Shown here piece by piece: positions 50,174 to 58,448 of a stretch of 64,000 nucleotides of DNA (its first letter is position 1; each line of letters opens with the position of its first letter). The notes below the pieces were generated by a model. The model did no database searches, was not told the origin of the DNA, and saw nothing but the letters and a program-made list of their open reading frames with translations. Position numbers and translations under genes: made by a program. The stretch is from Micromonospora sp. WMMA1947 (GTDB lineage Bacteria > Actinomycetota > Actinomycetes > Mycobacteriales > Micromonosporaceae). The stretch spans positions 3,553,001-3,617,000 of the forward strand of contig NZ_CP114909.1 in assembly GCF_027497355.1 (NCBI RefSeq), read 5' to 3'.

Positions 50174-50701
50174 TCACTTGCCGCCCTGGCCCTCCTGCTC
50201 GGCCTCGGCGCCCTGGTCGGCCTTGTCGCCGCCCTTGCCGTGGTGGCCGGGCCGGCCGTCGTGGCCGCCCTTGCCCAGGCCCGGGAACACGCCCGCCTCG
50301 GCGGCCTTGAGCACCGCGTCGGCCTGCTCCTGGGTCAGCTTGCCGTCGGTGACGGCCTGGTCCAGCCGCTCCTTCAGCGCGGCCTGCCGGTCCTCGGTCG
50401 ACGGCCGCTCCGGCCGCTCCGGGCGGTCGCCCTGGCGCTGCTCGTGCAGCTTCTCCAGCGCCGCGGTGACCTTGTCGGTCGAGACGCCCAGCTCCTTGGC
50501 GAGCGCCTCGGCGAACTCGGCCTGCCGGTCGGCGTGCTTCTGGCGGCGGTCGTCAGCCTGGTCGGTGCTGCCGGCGCTCGAAGACGGGTTCGGGCTCTTG
50601 TCGTCGGCGAGCGCCACCGTCGGGGCGGCGATCCCGACGCCGAGCACGCCGGCGGCGGCCAGGCCGGCCAGCAGCTGCTTCTTCGACATCGTGCGGATCA
50701 T
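50174..50701 (-). CDS. Secreted charged protein of unknown function
   Basis: A 175-residue protein with a Sec signal peptide (KKQLLAGLAAAGVLGVGIAAPTVALA, cleavage likely after ALA). The mature part is highly charged, with two helical segments LGVSTDKVTAALEKLHEQRQ and LDQAVTDGKLTQEQADAVLKAAEAG, and a Gly/His/Lys-rich tail. The V..GKLTQEQAD pattern is common in small exported proteins. CAGGAG lies 8 nt before ATG 50701 (MIRTM) and ATG 50689 is an alternative start. Confidence 0.75.
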   Translation of the reverse strand: MIRTMSKKQLLAGLAAAGVLGVGIAAPTVALADDKSPNPSSSAGSTDQADDRRQKHADRQAEFAEALAKELGVSTDKVTAALEKLHEQRQGDRPERPERPSTEDRQAALKERLDQAVTDGKLTQEQADAVLKAAEAGVFPGLGKGGHDGRPGHHGKGGDKADQGAEAEQEGQGGK

Positions 50702-50881
50702 GCGATTCTCCTGTTCGGTGGTGGTGCGATGACGTCACCGACAGTGGCCGCCGGAACTGAGGGCCACCCGTGGCGAACCTGTCAGCGAGCTGGCAACCCG
50801 CCCGGAAGGCCCGAATTATTCGTGTTGCTGCCTCCCCGGAGTGCCCGCGAGGCTGGGGCGAACCCGACGAAAGGCCACTCG

Positions 50882-51781
50882 ATGACACAGCCCGCCATCC
50901 GCGAGATCCCGCTCACCGGGCCGGGCTCCGGGCCGTACTCGATCACGGTCGGGCCCGACGGCGCGCTCTGGCTGGCGCTGGCCGGCTCCGGCGGCGTCGC
51001 CCGGCTCGGCCTCGACGGTGAGGTACGGACCTACCGCGACGACCCGCCCGGCAGCCGCCCGCTGATCATCGTCGCCGGCCCCGACGACGCGCTCTGGTAC
51101 ACCCGCTCGGGTGACGACCGGCTCGGCCGGATCACCGTCGACGGCGAGACCGGCTCGGTGCCGCTGCCGCCCGGCTGCGGCCCCTGCGGGCTGGCGGCCG
51201 GTGCGGACGGCGCGCTCTGGTACGCCGGGATGAGCGACGACACGATCGGCCGGGTGAGCGTCGACGGAGAGGTCACATCCTTCCCGCTGCCGGCGGCCAA
51301 GGGCTTCCCGTCGATGCTGGCCGCCGGCCCGGACGACGCGCTCTGGCTCACGCTCAACCAGGCGAACGCGATCGCCCGGGTCGACCTGGACGGCGAGGTG
51401 ACAGTGCATCCGCTGCCCACCGAGGCGGCCGGGCCGGTCGGCATCACCCGCGGTGGCGACGGCGCCCTCTGGTTCGTCGAGATCCTCGCCGGGCAGCTCG
51501 GCCGGATCACGCCGGACGGGCGGATCGACGAGATCCCGTTGCCGGACCGGACGGCGCGCCCGCACGCGATCGTCGCCGACCCGGCCGGTGGCTGCTGGTT
51601 CACCGAGTGGGGCGCCAACCGCATCGGCCACGTCGACCCCGACGGTCACATCACCGCCCACACCCTGCCCACGCCGGCCTCGGAACCCCACGGCCTGACG
51701 GTCACCCCCGACGGCTCGGTCTGGGCTGCCCTGGAGATCGGCGCCGTCGCCCACCTCGCGCCCTCCCAGCGTCGATCATGA
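50882..51781 (+). CDS. vgb: Virginiamycin B lyase (streptogramin B lyase)
   Basis: A 299-residue seven-bladed beta-propeller with repeated GPDGALW and IGR(I/V) blade motifs. Residues equivalent to the known Vgb active site are present: Tyr19, His228 (RPHAIVAD), Glu268 and His270 (SEPHGLTV) and Glu285 (VWAALE). Vgb linearises group B streptogramins by C-O elimination. ATG 50882 has GAAAGG about 8 nt upstream. The stop TGA (51779-51781) lies in the left arm of a family-B palindrome. Confidence 0.85.
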   Translation: MTQPAIREIPLTGPGSGPYSITVGPDGALWLALAGSGGVARLGLDGEVRTYRDDPPGSRPLIIVAGPDDALWYTRSGDDRLGRITVDGETGSVPLPPGCGPCGLAAGADGALWYAGMSDDTIGRVSVDGEVTSFPLPAAKGFPSMLAAGPDDALWLTLNQANAIARVDLDGEVTVHPLPTEAAGPVGITRGGDGALWFVEILAGQLGRITPDGRIDEIPLPDRTARPHAIVADPAGGCWFTEWGANRIGHVDPDGHITAHTLPTPASEPHGLTVTPDGSVWAALEIGAVAHLAPSQRRS

Positions 51782-51829
51782 GGTTGGCGGCAGTCCAGAG
51801 ATCCACAACTGCCGCCAACCTCATGATCA
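51771..51829. repeat. Dispersed palindrome, family B, copy 2, holding two stop codons
   Basis: A perfect 20-bp stem (51774-51793 with 51809-51828) and 15-nt loop. GATCATGA in each arm provides the TGA stop of vgb on the plus strand and of the S66 peptidase gene on the minus strand (51829-51827). Confidence 0.9.
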
Positions 51830-52762
51830 ACCCGGTGGGCGGACGGCGGCGGTGACCGTCAGGGTGCCGGTGGTGGCGTCGAGCCGGGCACTGGTGTTCA
51901 CCGGGACGGTGAGCTGGCCGGGGCCGTGACCGATCGGCAGGCCGCCGAGCACCGGCACGCCGAGGTCGCCCAGGCGGTCGGTGAGCACGTCCACGACAGT
52001 GGTGTCCCAGCCGTCCGCGCACTCGGTGAACTGGCCGACCGCCACCCCGGCGATCCCGTCCAGCGCGCCGCAGCGGCGCAGGTGGGTGAGCATCCGGTCG
52101 ATCTTGTACGGCGGCTCCTGCACCTCCTCGACCAGCAGGATCGCCCCGGTCAGGTCGGGCATGTCCGGCGTACCGATGGACGCGGTGATCAGGCACAGGT
52201 TGCCGCCGATCAGCCGGCCCTCGGCCCGCCCGGGCACCCGCACCGGGTACGTCTCCTCCGCCTCGACCGCCGCGACCGTCACCGGCTCGGCGCTGGTCAG
52301 CGCCGCGTGCAGCGACTCCGCCGAGCGGACCGGCGTGCGTTCGTCCCGCCACGCCGCACCCGGACCGTGCACCCCGGCCAGGCGGGCGCCCCGCCACAGC
52401 GCGAACTGCAACGCGGTGATGTCGGAGAACCCGGCCACCACCTTCGGGTCCCGGCGCACCGCCGCCATGTCGATCAGGTCGACCACCCGCTGTGCGCCGT
52501 AGCCGCCCCGGGTGCAGATCACCCCGCGGATCTCCGGGTCGGCGAACGCGGCGTTGAGGTCCGCGGCCCGCAGCGCGTCGTCGCCGGCCAGGTAACCCCG
52601 CCGGGCGTACGCGTTCGGCGCGGGCACCGGCCGCAACCCCCAGCCGGTCAGCAGCTCGATGCCGCGGGCCACCCGCTCGGGACGGGTCGGCCCGGACGGG
52701 GACACCAGCATCACCGCGTCGCCGGGACGCAGGGCCGGCGGGCGCAGGCAGTCGTCAGGCAC
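51827..52762 (-). CDS. LD-carboxypeptidase family protein (peptidase S66)
   Basis: A 311-residue protein. The nucleophile region is VICTRGGYGAQRVVDLID, with FSDITALQFALWRGARLAGVHGP; the His/Glu half shows GRLIGGNLCLITASIGTPDMPDLTGAILLVEEVQEPPYKIDRMLTHLR. S66 enzymes cleave the terminal D-Ala of tetrapeptides in peptidoglycan recycling; MccF-like immunity proteins belong to the same family. ATG 52762. No signal peptide, so cytoplasmic. Confidence 0.88.
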   Translation of the reverse strand: MPDDCLRPPALRPGDAVMLVSPSGPTRPERVARGIELLTGWGLRPVPAPNAYARRGYLAGDDALRAADLNAAFADPEIRGVICTRGGYGAQRVVDLIDMAAVRRDPKVVAGFSDITALQFALWRGARLAGVHGPGAAWRDERTPVRSAESLHAALTSAEPVTVAAVEAEETYPVRVPGRAEGRLIGGNLCLITASIGTPDMPDLTGAILLVEEVQEPPYKIDRMLTHLRRCGALDGIAGVAVGQFTECADGWDTTVVDVLTDRLGDLGVPVLGGLPIGHGPGQLTVPVNTSARLDATTGTLTVTAAVRPPG

Positions 52763-52810
52763 GATCGGAGCCTAGGGCCTGCCGGACCGTGCCCTGTCGG
52801 GCGCACCGGT

Positions 52811-52816
52811 TAGCCT
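52811..52816 (+). promoter_or_regulatory. -10 box TAGCCT of leaderless amidotransferase gene
   Basis: TAGCCT lies 7 nt before GTG 52824; no Shine-Dalgarno. This promoter may also drive glnE. Confidence 0.5.
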
Positions 52817-52823
52817 CGACGTC

Positions 52824-53591
52824 GTGGCGACCGCGCTGGTGATCGAGAACGACCCGACCGACGACCTCCGCCGCCTGGGGGAGTGGCTCATCGAAGGGGG
52901 CCTTGAGCTGCGTGTGCTGCGTCCGCACGCCGGCGACGTGCTCCCCACCGACCTGGAGGGATACGCCGCGCTCGTGGTGCTCGGCGGCGACCAGCAGGCC
53001 TACCCGGGGGCCGACGACGCCCCCGGCGCGCCCTGGTTCCCGGCGCTGGAGGGGCTGCTGCGCAAGGCGGTCCGCGGGCGGGTGCCCACGCTCGCCGTCT
53101 GCCTCGGCGCGCAACTGCTCGCCACCGCGCACGCCGGCCGCGTCGAGCGCAGCCCGTCCGGCCCGGAGGTCGGGCCGGCGCTCGTGGGCCGGCGCGACGC
53201 CGCCGAGGACGACCCACTGTTCCGGTACGTGCCGTTGATGCCCGACGTGTTCCAGTGGCACGCCGACGAGATCACCGAGCTGCCGCACGGCGCGACGCTG
53301 CTCGCCGCGTCCACCCGCTACCCGCACCAGGCGTTCCGTCTCGGCGACCGGGCCTGGGGCCTGCAGTTCCACATCGAGTGCGACACCGCGATGATCGCCG
53401 AGTGGTCCCGCGACTCGGCAGTGCTGGCCGAGCTGGGCTACGACCCCGAACTGGTGGTGGCCGCCTGCGACCGGGTGATGGCCGACGTCGAGGAGGCGTG
53501 GCAGCCGTTCGCGATCCGGTTCGCCGCGCTCGCGCTCGGCGAACTCGGCGACGACAACCCGCGCCGCAGCCTGCCGCTGCTCGGGGCCTGA
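52824..53591 (+). CDS. Class I glutamine amidotransferase-like protein
   Basis: A 255-residue stand-alone amidotransferase domain. Catalytic Cys in TLAVCLGAQLLATA, His and Glu in GLQFHIECD. Similar to GuaA-type N-domains but without a synthetase partner; members hydrolyse glutamine or gamma-glutamyl compounds. Only 2 bp separate it from glnE, so it is cotranscribed with the nitrogen-control gene, and a role in glutamine metabolism is plausible. Confidence 0.87.
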   Translation: MATALVIENDPTDDLRRLGEWLIEGGLELRVLRPHAGDVLPTDLEGYAALVVLGGDQQAYPGADDAPGAPWFPALEGLLRKAVRGRVPTLAVCLGAQLLATAHAGRVERSPSGPEVGPALVGRRDAAEDDPLFRYVPLMPDVFQWHADEITELPHGATLLAASTRYPHQAFRLGDRAWGLQFHIECDTAMIAEWSRDSAVLAELGYDPELVVAACDRVMADVEEAWQPFAIRFAALALGELGDDNPRRSLPLLGA

Positions 53592-53593
53592 CG

Positions 53594-56500
53594 GTGACCC
53601 GGCCGGCCCGCGGGCGCCTGGCCCGCTACGGATTCGCCGAGGGTGACGGCGCCACCCGCGCCGTGGACCTGCTCGGCCCGGACGGGCTCGCCCTCTGGCG
53701 GCCCGACACCCAGGAACCCGCCGACGACCGCGCCGCCGAGCTGCTCGGCGCGCTGTCCCGCGCCGCCGACCCCGATCTGGCACTGCGTCAGCTGCACCGG
53801 CTGGTCGAGTCCGAGCGGCGCTCCGGCGACGAGGTGGCCGTCCGCGACGCCCTGGCCGCCGACCCCGGGCTGCGCCGCCGGCTGGTCGCGGTGCTCGGCG
53901 CCTCCTCCGCGCTCGGCGACCACCTGGTCGCCAACCCCGGGCAGTGGGCGGTGCTGGCGACCGAGCCGGACGGGCTCGCCCCCACCGCGGACGGCCGGCT
54001 CGACCTCAGCGTCGCCGCCCGGCTCACCACCATGACCGGCGCGGTCCCGCTGCTGCGGCAGGCGTACCGTCTCGCGCTGCTGCGGATCGCGGCGGCCGAC
54101 CTGACCGGCGGGCGCGGCCTGGAGCAGACCATGGCGGCGCTGTCCGGGCTGGCCGACGCCACGCTGGCCGCCGCCTACGACATCGCCGCCGACGAGCTGC
54201 CCGACGGCACGCCGCGCCCCCGCCTCGCGGTCGTGGCGATGGGCAAGTGCGGCGGCGACGAGCTGAACTACGTCTCCGACGTCGACGTCATCTTCGTCGC
54301 CGCGACCGACGACGACCTGCCCGCCGCGACCCAGGTCGCCACCCGGCTGATCCAGATCTGCGGGCTGGTGGCCTGGCCGGTCGACGCGGCGCTGCGGCCC
54401 GAGGGCAACCGGGGGCCGCTGGTCCGCACGCTCGCCAGCCACCTCGCCTACTACAAGCGCTGGGCCCGCACCTGGGAGTTCCAGGCGTTGCTCAAGGCCC
54501 GCCCGGCCGCGGGCGACCTGGAGCTGGCCCGGGAGTGGATCGAGGCGCTGGCCCCGCTCGTGTGGACCGCCGCCGAACGCCCCGAGGCGGTCCAGGACGT
54601 CCGCTCGATGCGTCGCAAGATCCTCGACAACGTGCCGCCGAAGGAGCTGGAACGCGAGATCAAGCGCGGTCCGGGTGGGCTGCGCGACATCGAGTTCGCC
54701 GTGCAGCTGCTCCAGCTCGTGCACGGCCGGGGCGACGAGTCGCTGCGCGTGCCGGGCACCGTACCGGCGCTGCGCGCGCTGGTCGCCGGCGGCTACGTGG
54801 GCCGCGCCGACGGGGAGGCGCTGCTGCGCGGATACCGCTTCCTGCGCGCCGTCGAGCACCGGCTCCAGCTCCAGGCCCTGCGCCGCACCCACACCGTGCC
54901 GACCGAACCGGCCGCGCTGCGCTGGCTCGCCGCCGCGCTCGGCTACGCGGCCACCCCGGGCCGCAGCGCCGTCGAGGAGTTCCGCGCCGAGTGGGTCACC
55001 CACGCCACCGAGGTACGCCGGCTGCACGCCAAACTGCTCTACCGGCCGCTGCTGGAATCCGTGGCCCGGGTACCGGCCGAAGGGCTGCGCCTCACGCCCG
55101 AGGCGGCCCGGCACCGGCTGGAAGTGCTCGGCTTCGCCGACCCGGCCGGCGCGCTGCGGCACCTCCAGGCGCTCACCGGCGGCGTCAGCCGTACCGCAGC
55201 CATCCAGCGCACGCTGCTGCCGGTGCTGCTCGACGAGTTCGCCGACGCCCCCGAGCCGGACCGCGGTCTGCTCAACTACCGGCAGGTCTCCGACAAGCTC
55301 GGCAGCACCCCCTGGTACCTGCGTCTTCTGCGCGACTCCGGCCCGGTGGCGCGCCGGCTGGCCCGGGTGCTGTCCTCGTCCCGGTACGCGGCCGACATGC
55401 TGGCCCGCGAACCGGAGGCGCTGCGGCTGCTCGCCGAGGACAGCGAACTGACCCCGCGTCCACGGGAGACGCTCGTCGAGGGCTTCGCCGCGGCTGCCGC
55501 CCGCCACGACGACCCGGTCGAGGCGATCCGGGCGGTCCGCGCGCTGCGCCGCCGGGAGCTGGTCCGGATCGCCGCCGCCGACGTGCTCAGCCACGCCGGT
55601 TCGCTGGCACCGCTCACCCCGCGCCCGGTCGGCGGCGGGGAACGCCGGCCCACTGTGGTGGACGTGACCGCCGTCGGCACCGCGTTGTCGCACGTCGCCG
55701 ACGCCACGCTGGCCGCCGCGCTGCGCGCCGCCCGTACCGTCCACCCCGGGCCGCCCGGCCTGCGCTTCGCGGTGATCGGGATGGGCCGGCTCGGCGGGTA
55801 CGAGTCGAACTACCTCTCCGACGCCGACGTGCTGTTCGTCTACGACCCGCCGCCCGGGGTGGAGGAGAGCGTGGCGAGCGCCGCCGCGCAGGCCATCGCC
55901 GAGGAGCTGCGCCGGCTGCTGTCCGCGCCCGCCCCCGACCCGCCGCTCGGCGTCGACGCCGACCTGCGCCCCGAGGGCCGGCAGGGCCCGCTGGTGCGCA
56001 GCCTGGCCGCGTACGCCCAGTACTACGCGCGCTGGTCCCGGGTGTGGGAGGCGCAGGCGCTGCTGCGGGCCCGGTACGTCTGCGGCGACGCCGACCTGGG
56101 CGCCGAGTTCGAGGCCATGATCGAGCCGGTGCGCTACCCGGCCGAAGGGCTGAGCCGCGAGCAGGTGATCGAGATCCGCCGGATCAAGGCACGGGTGGAG
56201 ACCGAGCGGCTGCCCCGCGGCGCCGACCCGGCCACGCACACCAAGCTGGGCCGGGGCGGGCTGGCCGACGTCGAGTGGGCGGTGCAGTTGCTCCAGCTCC
56301 GCTACGCCGGTCAGGTGCCCGCGCTGCGCGGCACCCGTACGCTCGACGCCCTCGCCGCCGCCCGTGACGCCGGGCTGCTCGACGCCTCCGACGCCGCCGA
56401 GCTGGCCGCCGGATGGACGCTCGCGGCCGAGGTTCGCGACGCGCTGATGCTGGTACGCGGCCGGGCCGGCGACCAGCTGCCCCGGCACGGGGTGGAGCTG

Positions 56501-56617
56501 GCCGGTGTGGTGCGGCTGCTCGGGCGCGAGGACCAGGGCGAGTTCCTCGACGAGTACCTGCGCACCGGCCGCCACTCCCGCACAGTCGTCCAGCGAATCC
56601 TCGAGTCCCCCCTCTAG
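53594..56617 (+). CDS. glnE: Bifunctional glutamine synthetase adenylyltransferase/adenylyl-removing enzyme
   Basis: A 1007-residue GlnE with two nucleotidyltransferase halves. N-terminal: VAMGKCGGDELNYVSDVDVIFV near residue 220 (adenylyl-removing site). C-terminal: VIGMGRLGGYESNYLSDADVLFVYD near residue 730 (adenylylating site). LKARPAAGD, RGPGGLRDIEFAVQLLQL and the parallel RGGLADVEWAVQLLQL are also conserved. It modifies a tyrosine of GlnA to tune activity to nitrogen supply; its substrate glnA is 4.8 kb downstream. GTG 53594. Confidence 0.95.
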   Translation: MTRPARGRLARYGFAEGDGATRAVDLLGPDGLALWRPDTQEPADDRAAELLGALSRAADPDLALRQLHRLVESERRSGDEVAVRDALAADPGLRRRLVAVLGASSALGDHLVANPGQWAVLATEPDGLAPTADGRLDLSVAARLTTMTGAVPLLRQAYRLALLRIAAADLTGGRGLEQTMAALSGLADATLAAAYDIAADELPDGTPRPRLAVVAMGKCGGDELNYVSDVDVIFVAATDDDLPAATQVATRLIQICGLVAWPVDAALRPEGNRGPLVRTLASHLAYYKRWARTWEFQALLKARPAAGDLELAREWIEALAPLVWTAAERPEAVQDVRSMRRKILDNVPPKELEREIKRGPGGLRDIEFAVQLLQLVHGRGDESLRVPGTVPALRALVAGGYVGRADGEALLRGYRFLRAVEHRLQLQALRRTHTVPTEPAALRWLAAALGYAATPGRSAVEEFRAEWVTHATEVRRLHAKLLYRPLLESVARVPAEGLRLTPEAARHRLEVLGFADPAGALRHLQALTGGVSRTAAIQRTLLPVLLDEFADAPEPDRGLLNYRQVSDKLGSTPWYLRLLRDSGPVARRLARVLSSSRYAADMLAREPEALRLLAEDSELTPRPRETLVEGFAAAAARHDDPVEAIRAVRALRRRELVRIAAADVLSHAGSLAPLTPRPVGGGERRPTVVDVTAVGTALSHVADATLAAALRAARTVHPGPPGLRFAVIGMGRLGGYESNYLSDADVLFVYDPPPGVEESVASAAAQAIAEELRRLLSAPAPDPPLGVDADLRPEGRQGPLVRSLAAYAQYYARWSRVWEAQALLRARYVCGDADLGAEFEAMIEPVRYPAEGLSREQVIEIRRIKARVETERLPRGADPATHTKLGRGGLADVEWAVQLLQLRYAGQVPALRGTRTLDALAAARDAGLLDASDAAELAAGWTLAAEVRDALMLVRGRAGDQLPRHGVELAGVVRLLGREDQGEFLDEYLRTGRHSRTVVQRILESPL

Positions 56618-56652
56618 CCCAAGCCGCCCTCTACCGCCCCGCCTCCCCTCGG

Positions 56653-56727
56653 CGTTGATCTTGCACTTGTGGCCCCGGCGAAAGGGGTATATCCGACTCT
56701 CGAGGGGTCGCAACCGCAAGATCGACG
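56653..56727. repeat. Dispersed palindrome, family A, copy 3
   Basis: Left arm CGTTGATCTTGCACTTGTGG and right arm CAACCGCAAGATCGACG with GGCCCC/GGGGTC blocks inside, between convergent glnE and the membrane-protein gene. Confidence 0.8.
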
Positions 56728-56757
56728 GGGCAGGGGCAGGGGCAGGGGCAGGAGGGG
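56727..56757 (+). repeat. GGGGCA microsatellite, possible G-quadruplex
   Basis: G4 tracts at 56727, 56733, 56739, 56745 and 56754 separated by CA or CAGGA, directly after the family-A palindrome and before the stop of the next minus-strand gene. Confidence 0.7.
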
Positions 56758-56765
56758 CGGGTGGG

Positions 56766-58412
56766 TCAGCTTGTGAGGGTGTAGGTGCCCTCTCGGGGGA
56801 CCGTCACGGTGGTCCAGGTGCCGTCTCGGGTGACTTCGGCGCCGCCTGAGGCGGTCAGCCAGCGGTCGTGGCGGACGCGGATCGGGATCGGGCCGGCTGT
56901 GGGGGCGCGGAACGTGATCGAGGCGCCGTCCTGGCTGATCAGCTCACCCGGTGCGCCGACCAGCGGGGTGGGGTCGGCGACCGCGTACAGCTTCCAGTGC
57001 CGGTCCGACCAGACCTCGGTCAGGTACGGCTGGCCCGCCTCCACCAGCTTCGCCTCCGACGAACCCACCCAGGAGAACTCGGCGTCGGGCACGGCCACGT
57101 ACTGCACCGCGTTGTCGGCCAGCCAGTCCCGGTAGGTGATCGGGGTCAGTGGAACGCCGGTGCCGTCCGCGCCGGGCACCGTGGTGAAGAACAGCGGATT
57201 GCGGTCGATGTCGGCCTGCCGCAGCCAGCCCCGGGCCAGCGGCACGTCGCCCATGTGGGCCGCCTCCCAGTAGTTGCGGGTCGGCGGCACCTCCACCCGC
57301 CCGGTCAGGCCGCGCCGGGCCAGTTCCGCGCGCAGCGGGGCGAAGTACGCCGGGTCGGCGGTCGGGTCGTCGGCGCTGCGCAGGTCGGCGGTGACCACCG
57401 GCGGCTGCCACCAGCACACCATCGCCAGCAGCGCGGCCAGCGCGAACGCCCCGGCGAGCCGGGAGCGCCGACCGGCGGCGCGGAGCCGACCGGACAGCGG
57501 GGCGGGAAGCGTCGCGGTGGCGGCCAGCACCGGCAGCGCGAACATCACCACCAGGCGGGTGGCGTTCAGCCCCACCGGGGTGTGCAGCAGCGCCGACGCC
57601 AGCACCCCGGCCGCGGACAGCAGCGCGCCGACCCGCACCGGCCGGTACGCGACGAGAGCCGCCACGACCAGGCTCGTCACCACGGCGTGCACGGTGTCGG
57701 CCGTGCTGATGTTCATCCAGCCGCCCTCGCCGAACAGCAGCCCGGTCACCGCCAGCGGCGCGGCGGCCGGTACGGCGAGCAGCAGGCCGTCGGCGTACCT
57801 GCGGGTCAGCAGCAGCGCGACGCCGGCGAGCCCGACGAACAGCCCGGCCACCGGGCTGGCCGCGGAGGCGAGCAGTGCGGCGGCAGCGGCGGCGACGGCC
57901 GCCCAGACGCGCCGGCCGGGACCGGGACCGGGAGGGCCGGACCCGACCGGCTCGGCGGCGGCACCGGCGACGAGGCTGGTGCAGCGGGCCGGGACGGTGA
58001 GCGCGAGCAGCGCGGCCAGGCCGAACGCGACGCCGAGGGCGTACGTGACCCGGCCGGACACCAGGTTGCCGGCGATCGTGACCACGCCGACCAGGCTGCC
58101 CAGCAGCGGCCGGGGCACCCGGGTCCGCACCAGCAGGGCGGCGAACGCGGTGGCGGAGGCGAGCAGGGCGAGCGCGCCGGTGACGCGTACCCCGAGCAGC
58201 GCCATCAGCGGCGGCGAGACGAGGCTGTAGCCCCACGGGTGCACGCCGCCGTACCAGCGCAGGTCCACCAGGGCGGCCCCGTGCTCGGCGAAGAAGCCGG
58301 CGCGGGCGACCTGCGCGGACAGGTCCGAGCCGGTGGCCGGCAGCGTGAGGTGGAACGCGGCGAGGACGAGCGCCGACACGGCGGAGACCGCCACCACCCG
58401 ACCGCCCCGCAT
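56766..58412 (-). CDS. Large polytopic membrane protein, GT-C-like
   Basis: A 548-residue protein with about ten membrane helices in the first 375 residues and an extracytoplasmic C-terminal domain (from about 380: DPAYFAPLRAELARRGLTGRVEVPPTRNYWEA, WLADNAVQYVAVPDAEFSW, ending in a beta-rich module). Topology resembles lipid-linked sugar transferases and actinobacterial DUF6541-type proteins, but no catalytic motif is certain. AGGAGG lies 5-6 nt before ATG 58412. It is divergent from two mannosyltransferases, supporting an envelope glycan role. Confidence 0.72.
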   Translation of the reverse strand: MRGGRVVAVSAVSALVLAAFHLTLPATGSDLSAQVARAGFFAEHGAALVDLRWYGGVHPWGYSLVSPPLMALLGVRVTGALALLASATAFAALLVRTRVPRPLLGSLVGVVTIAGNLVSGRVTYALGVAFGLAALLALTVPARCTSLVAGAAAEPVGSGPPGPGPGRRVWAAVAAAAAALLASAASPVAGLFVGLAGVALLLTRRYADGLLLAVPAAAPLAVTGLLFGEGGWMNISTADTVHAVVTSLVVAALVAYRPVRVGALLSAAGVLASALLHTPVGLNATRLVVMFALPVLAATATLPAPLSGRLRAAGRRSRLAGAFALAALLAMVCWWQPPVVTADLRSADDPTADPAYFAPLRAELARRGLTGRVEVPPTRNYWEAAHMGDVPLARGWLRQADIDRNPLFFTTVPGADGTGVPLTPITYRDWLADNAVQYVAVPDAEFSWVGSSEAKLVEAGQPYLTEVWSDRHWKLYAVADPTPLVGAPGELISQDGASITFRAPTAGPIPIRVRHDRWLTASGGAEVTRDGTWTTVTVPREGTYTLTS

Positions 58413-58448
58413 GCCCACCTCCTGATCGCGAACCACCGTACTGGCAGC

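Noticed and set aside
53438..56719. Minus-strand open frame of over 1000 codons opposite glnE
   Set aside because: Product is low-complexity, with no recognisable family, and the plus strand carries full GlnE. Such antisense frames are a by-product of very high third-position GC.
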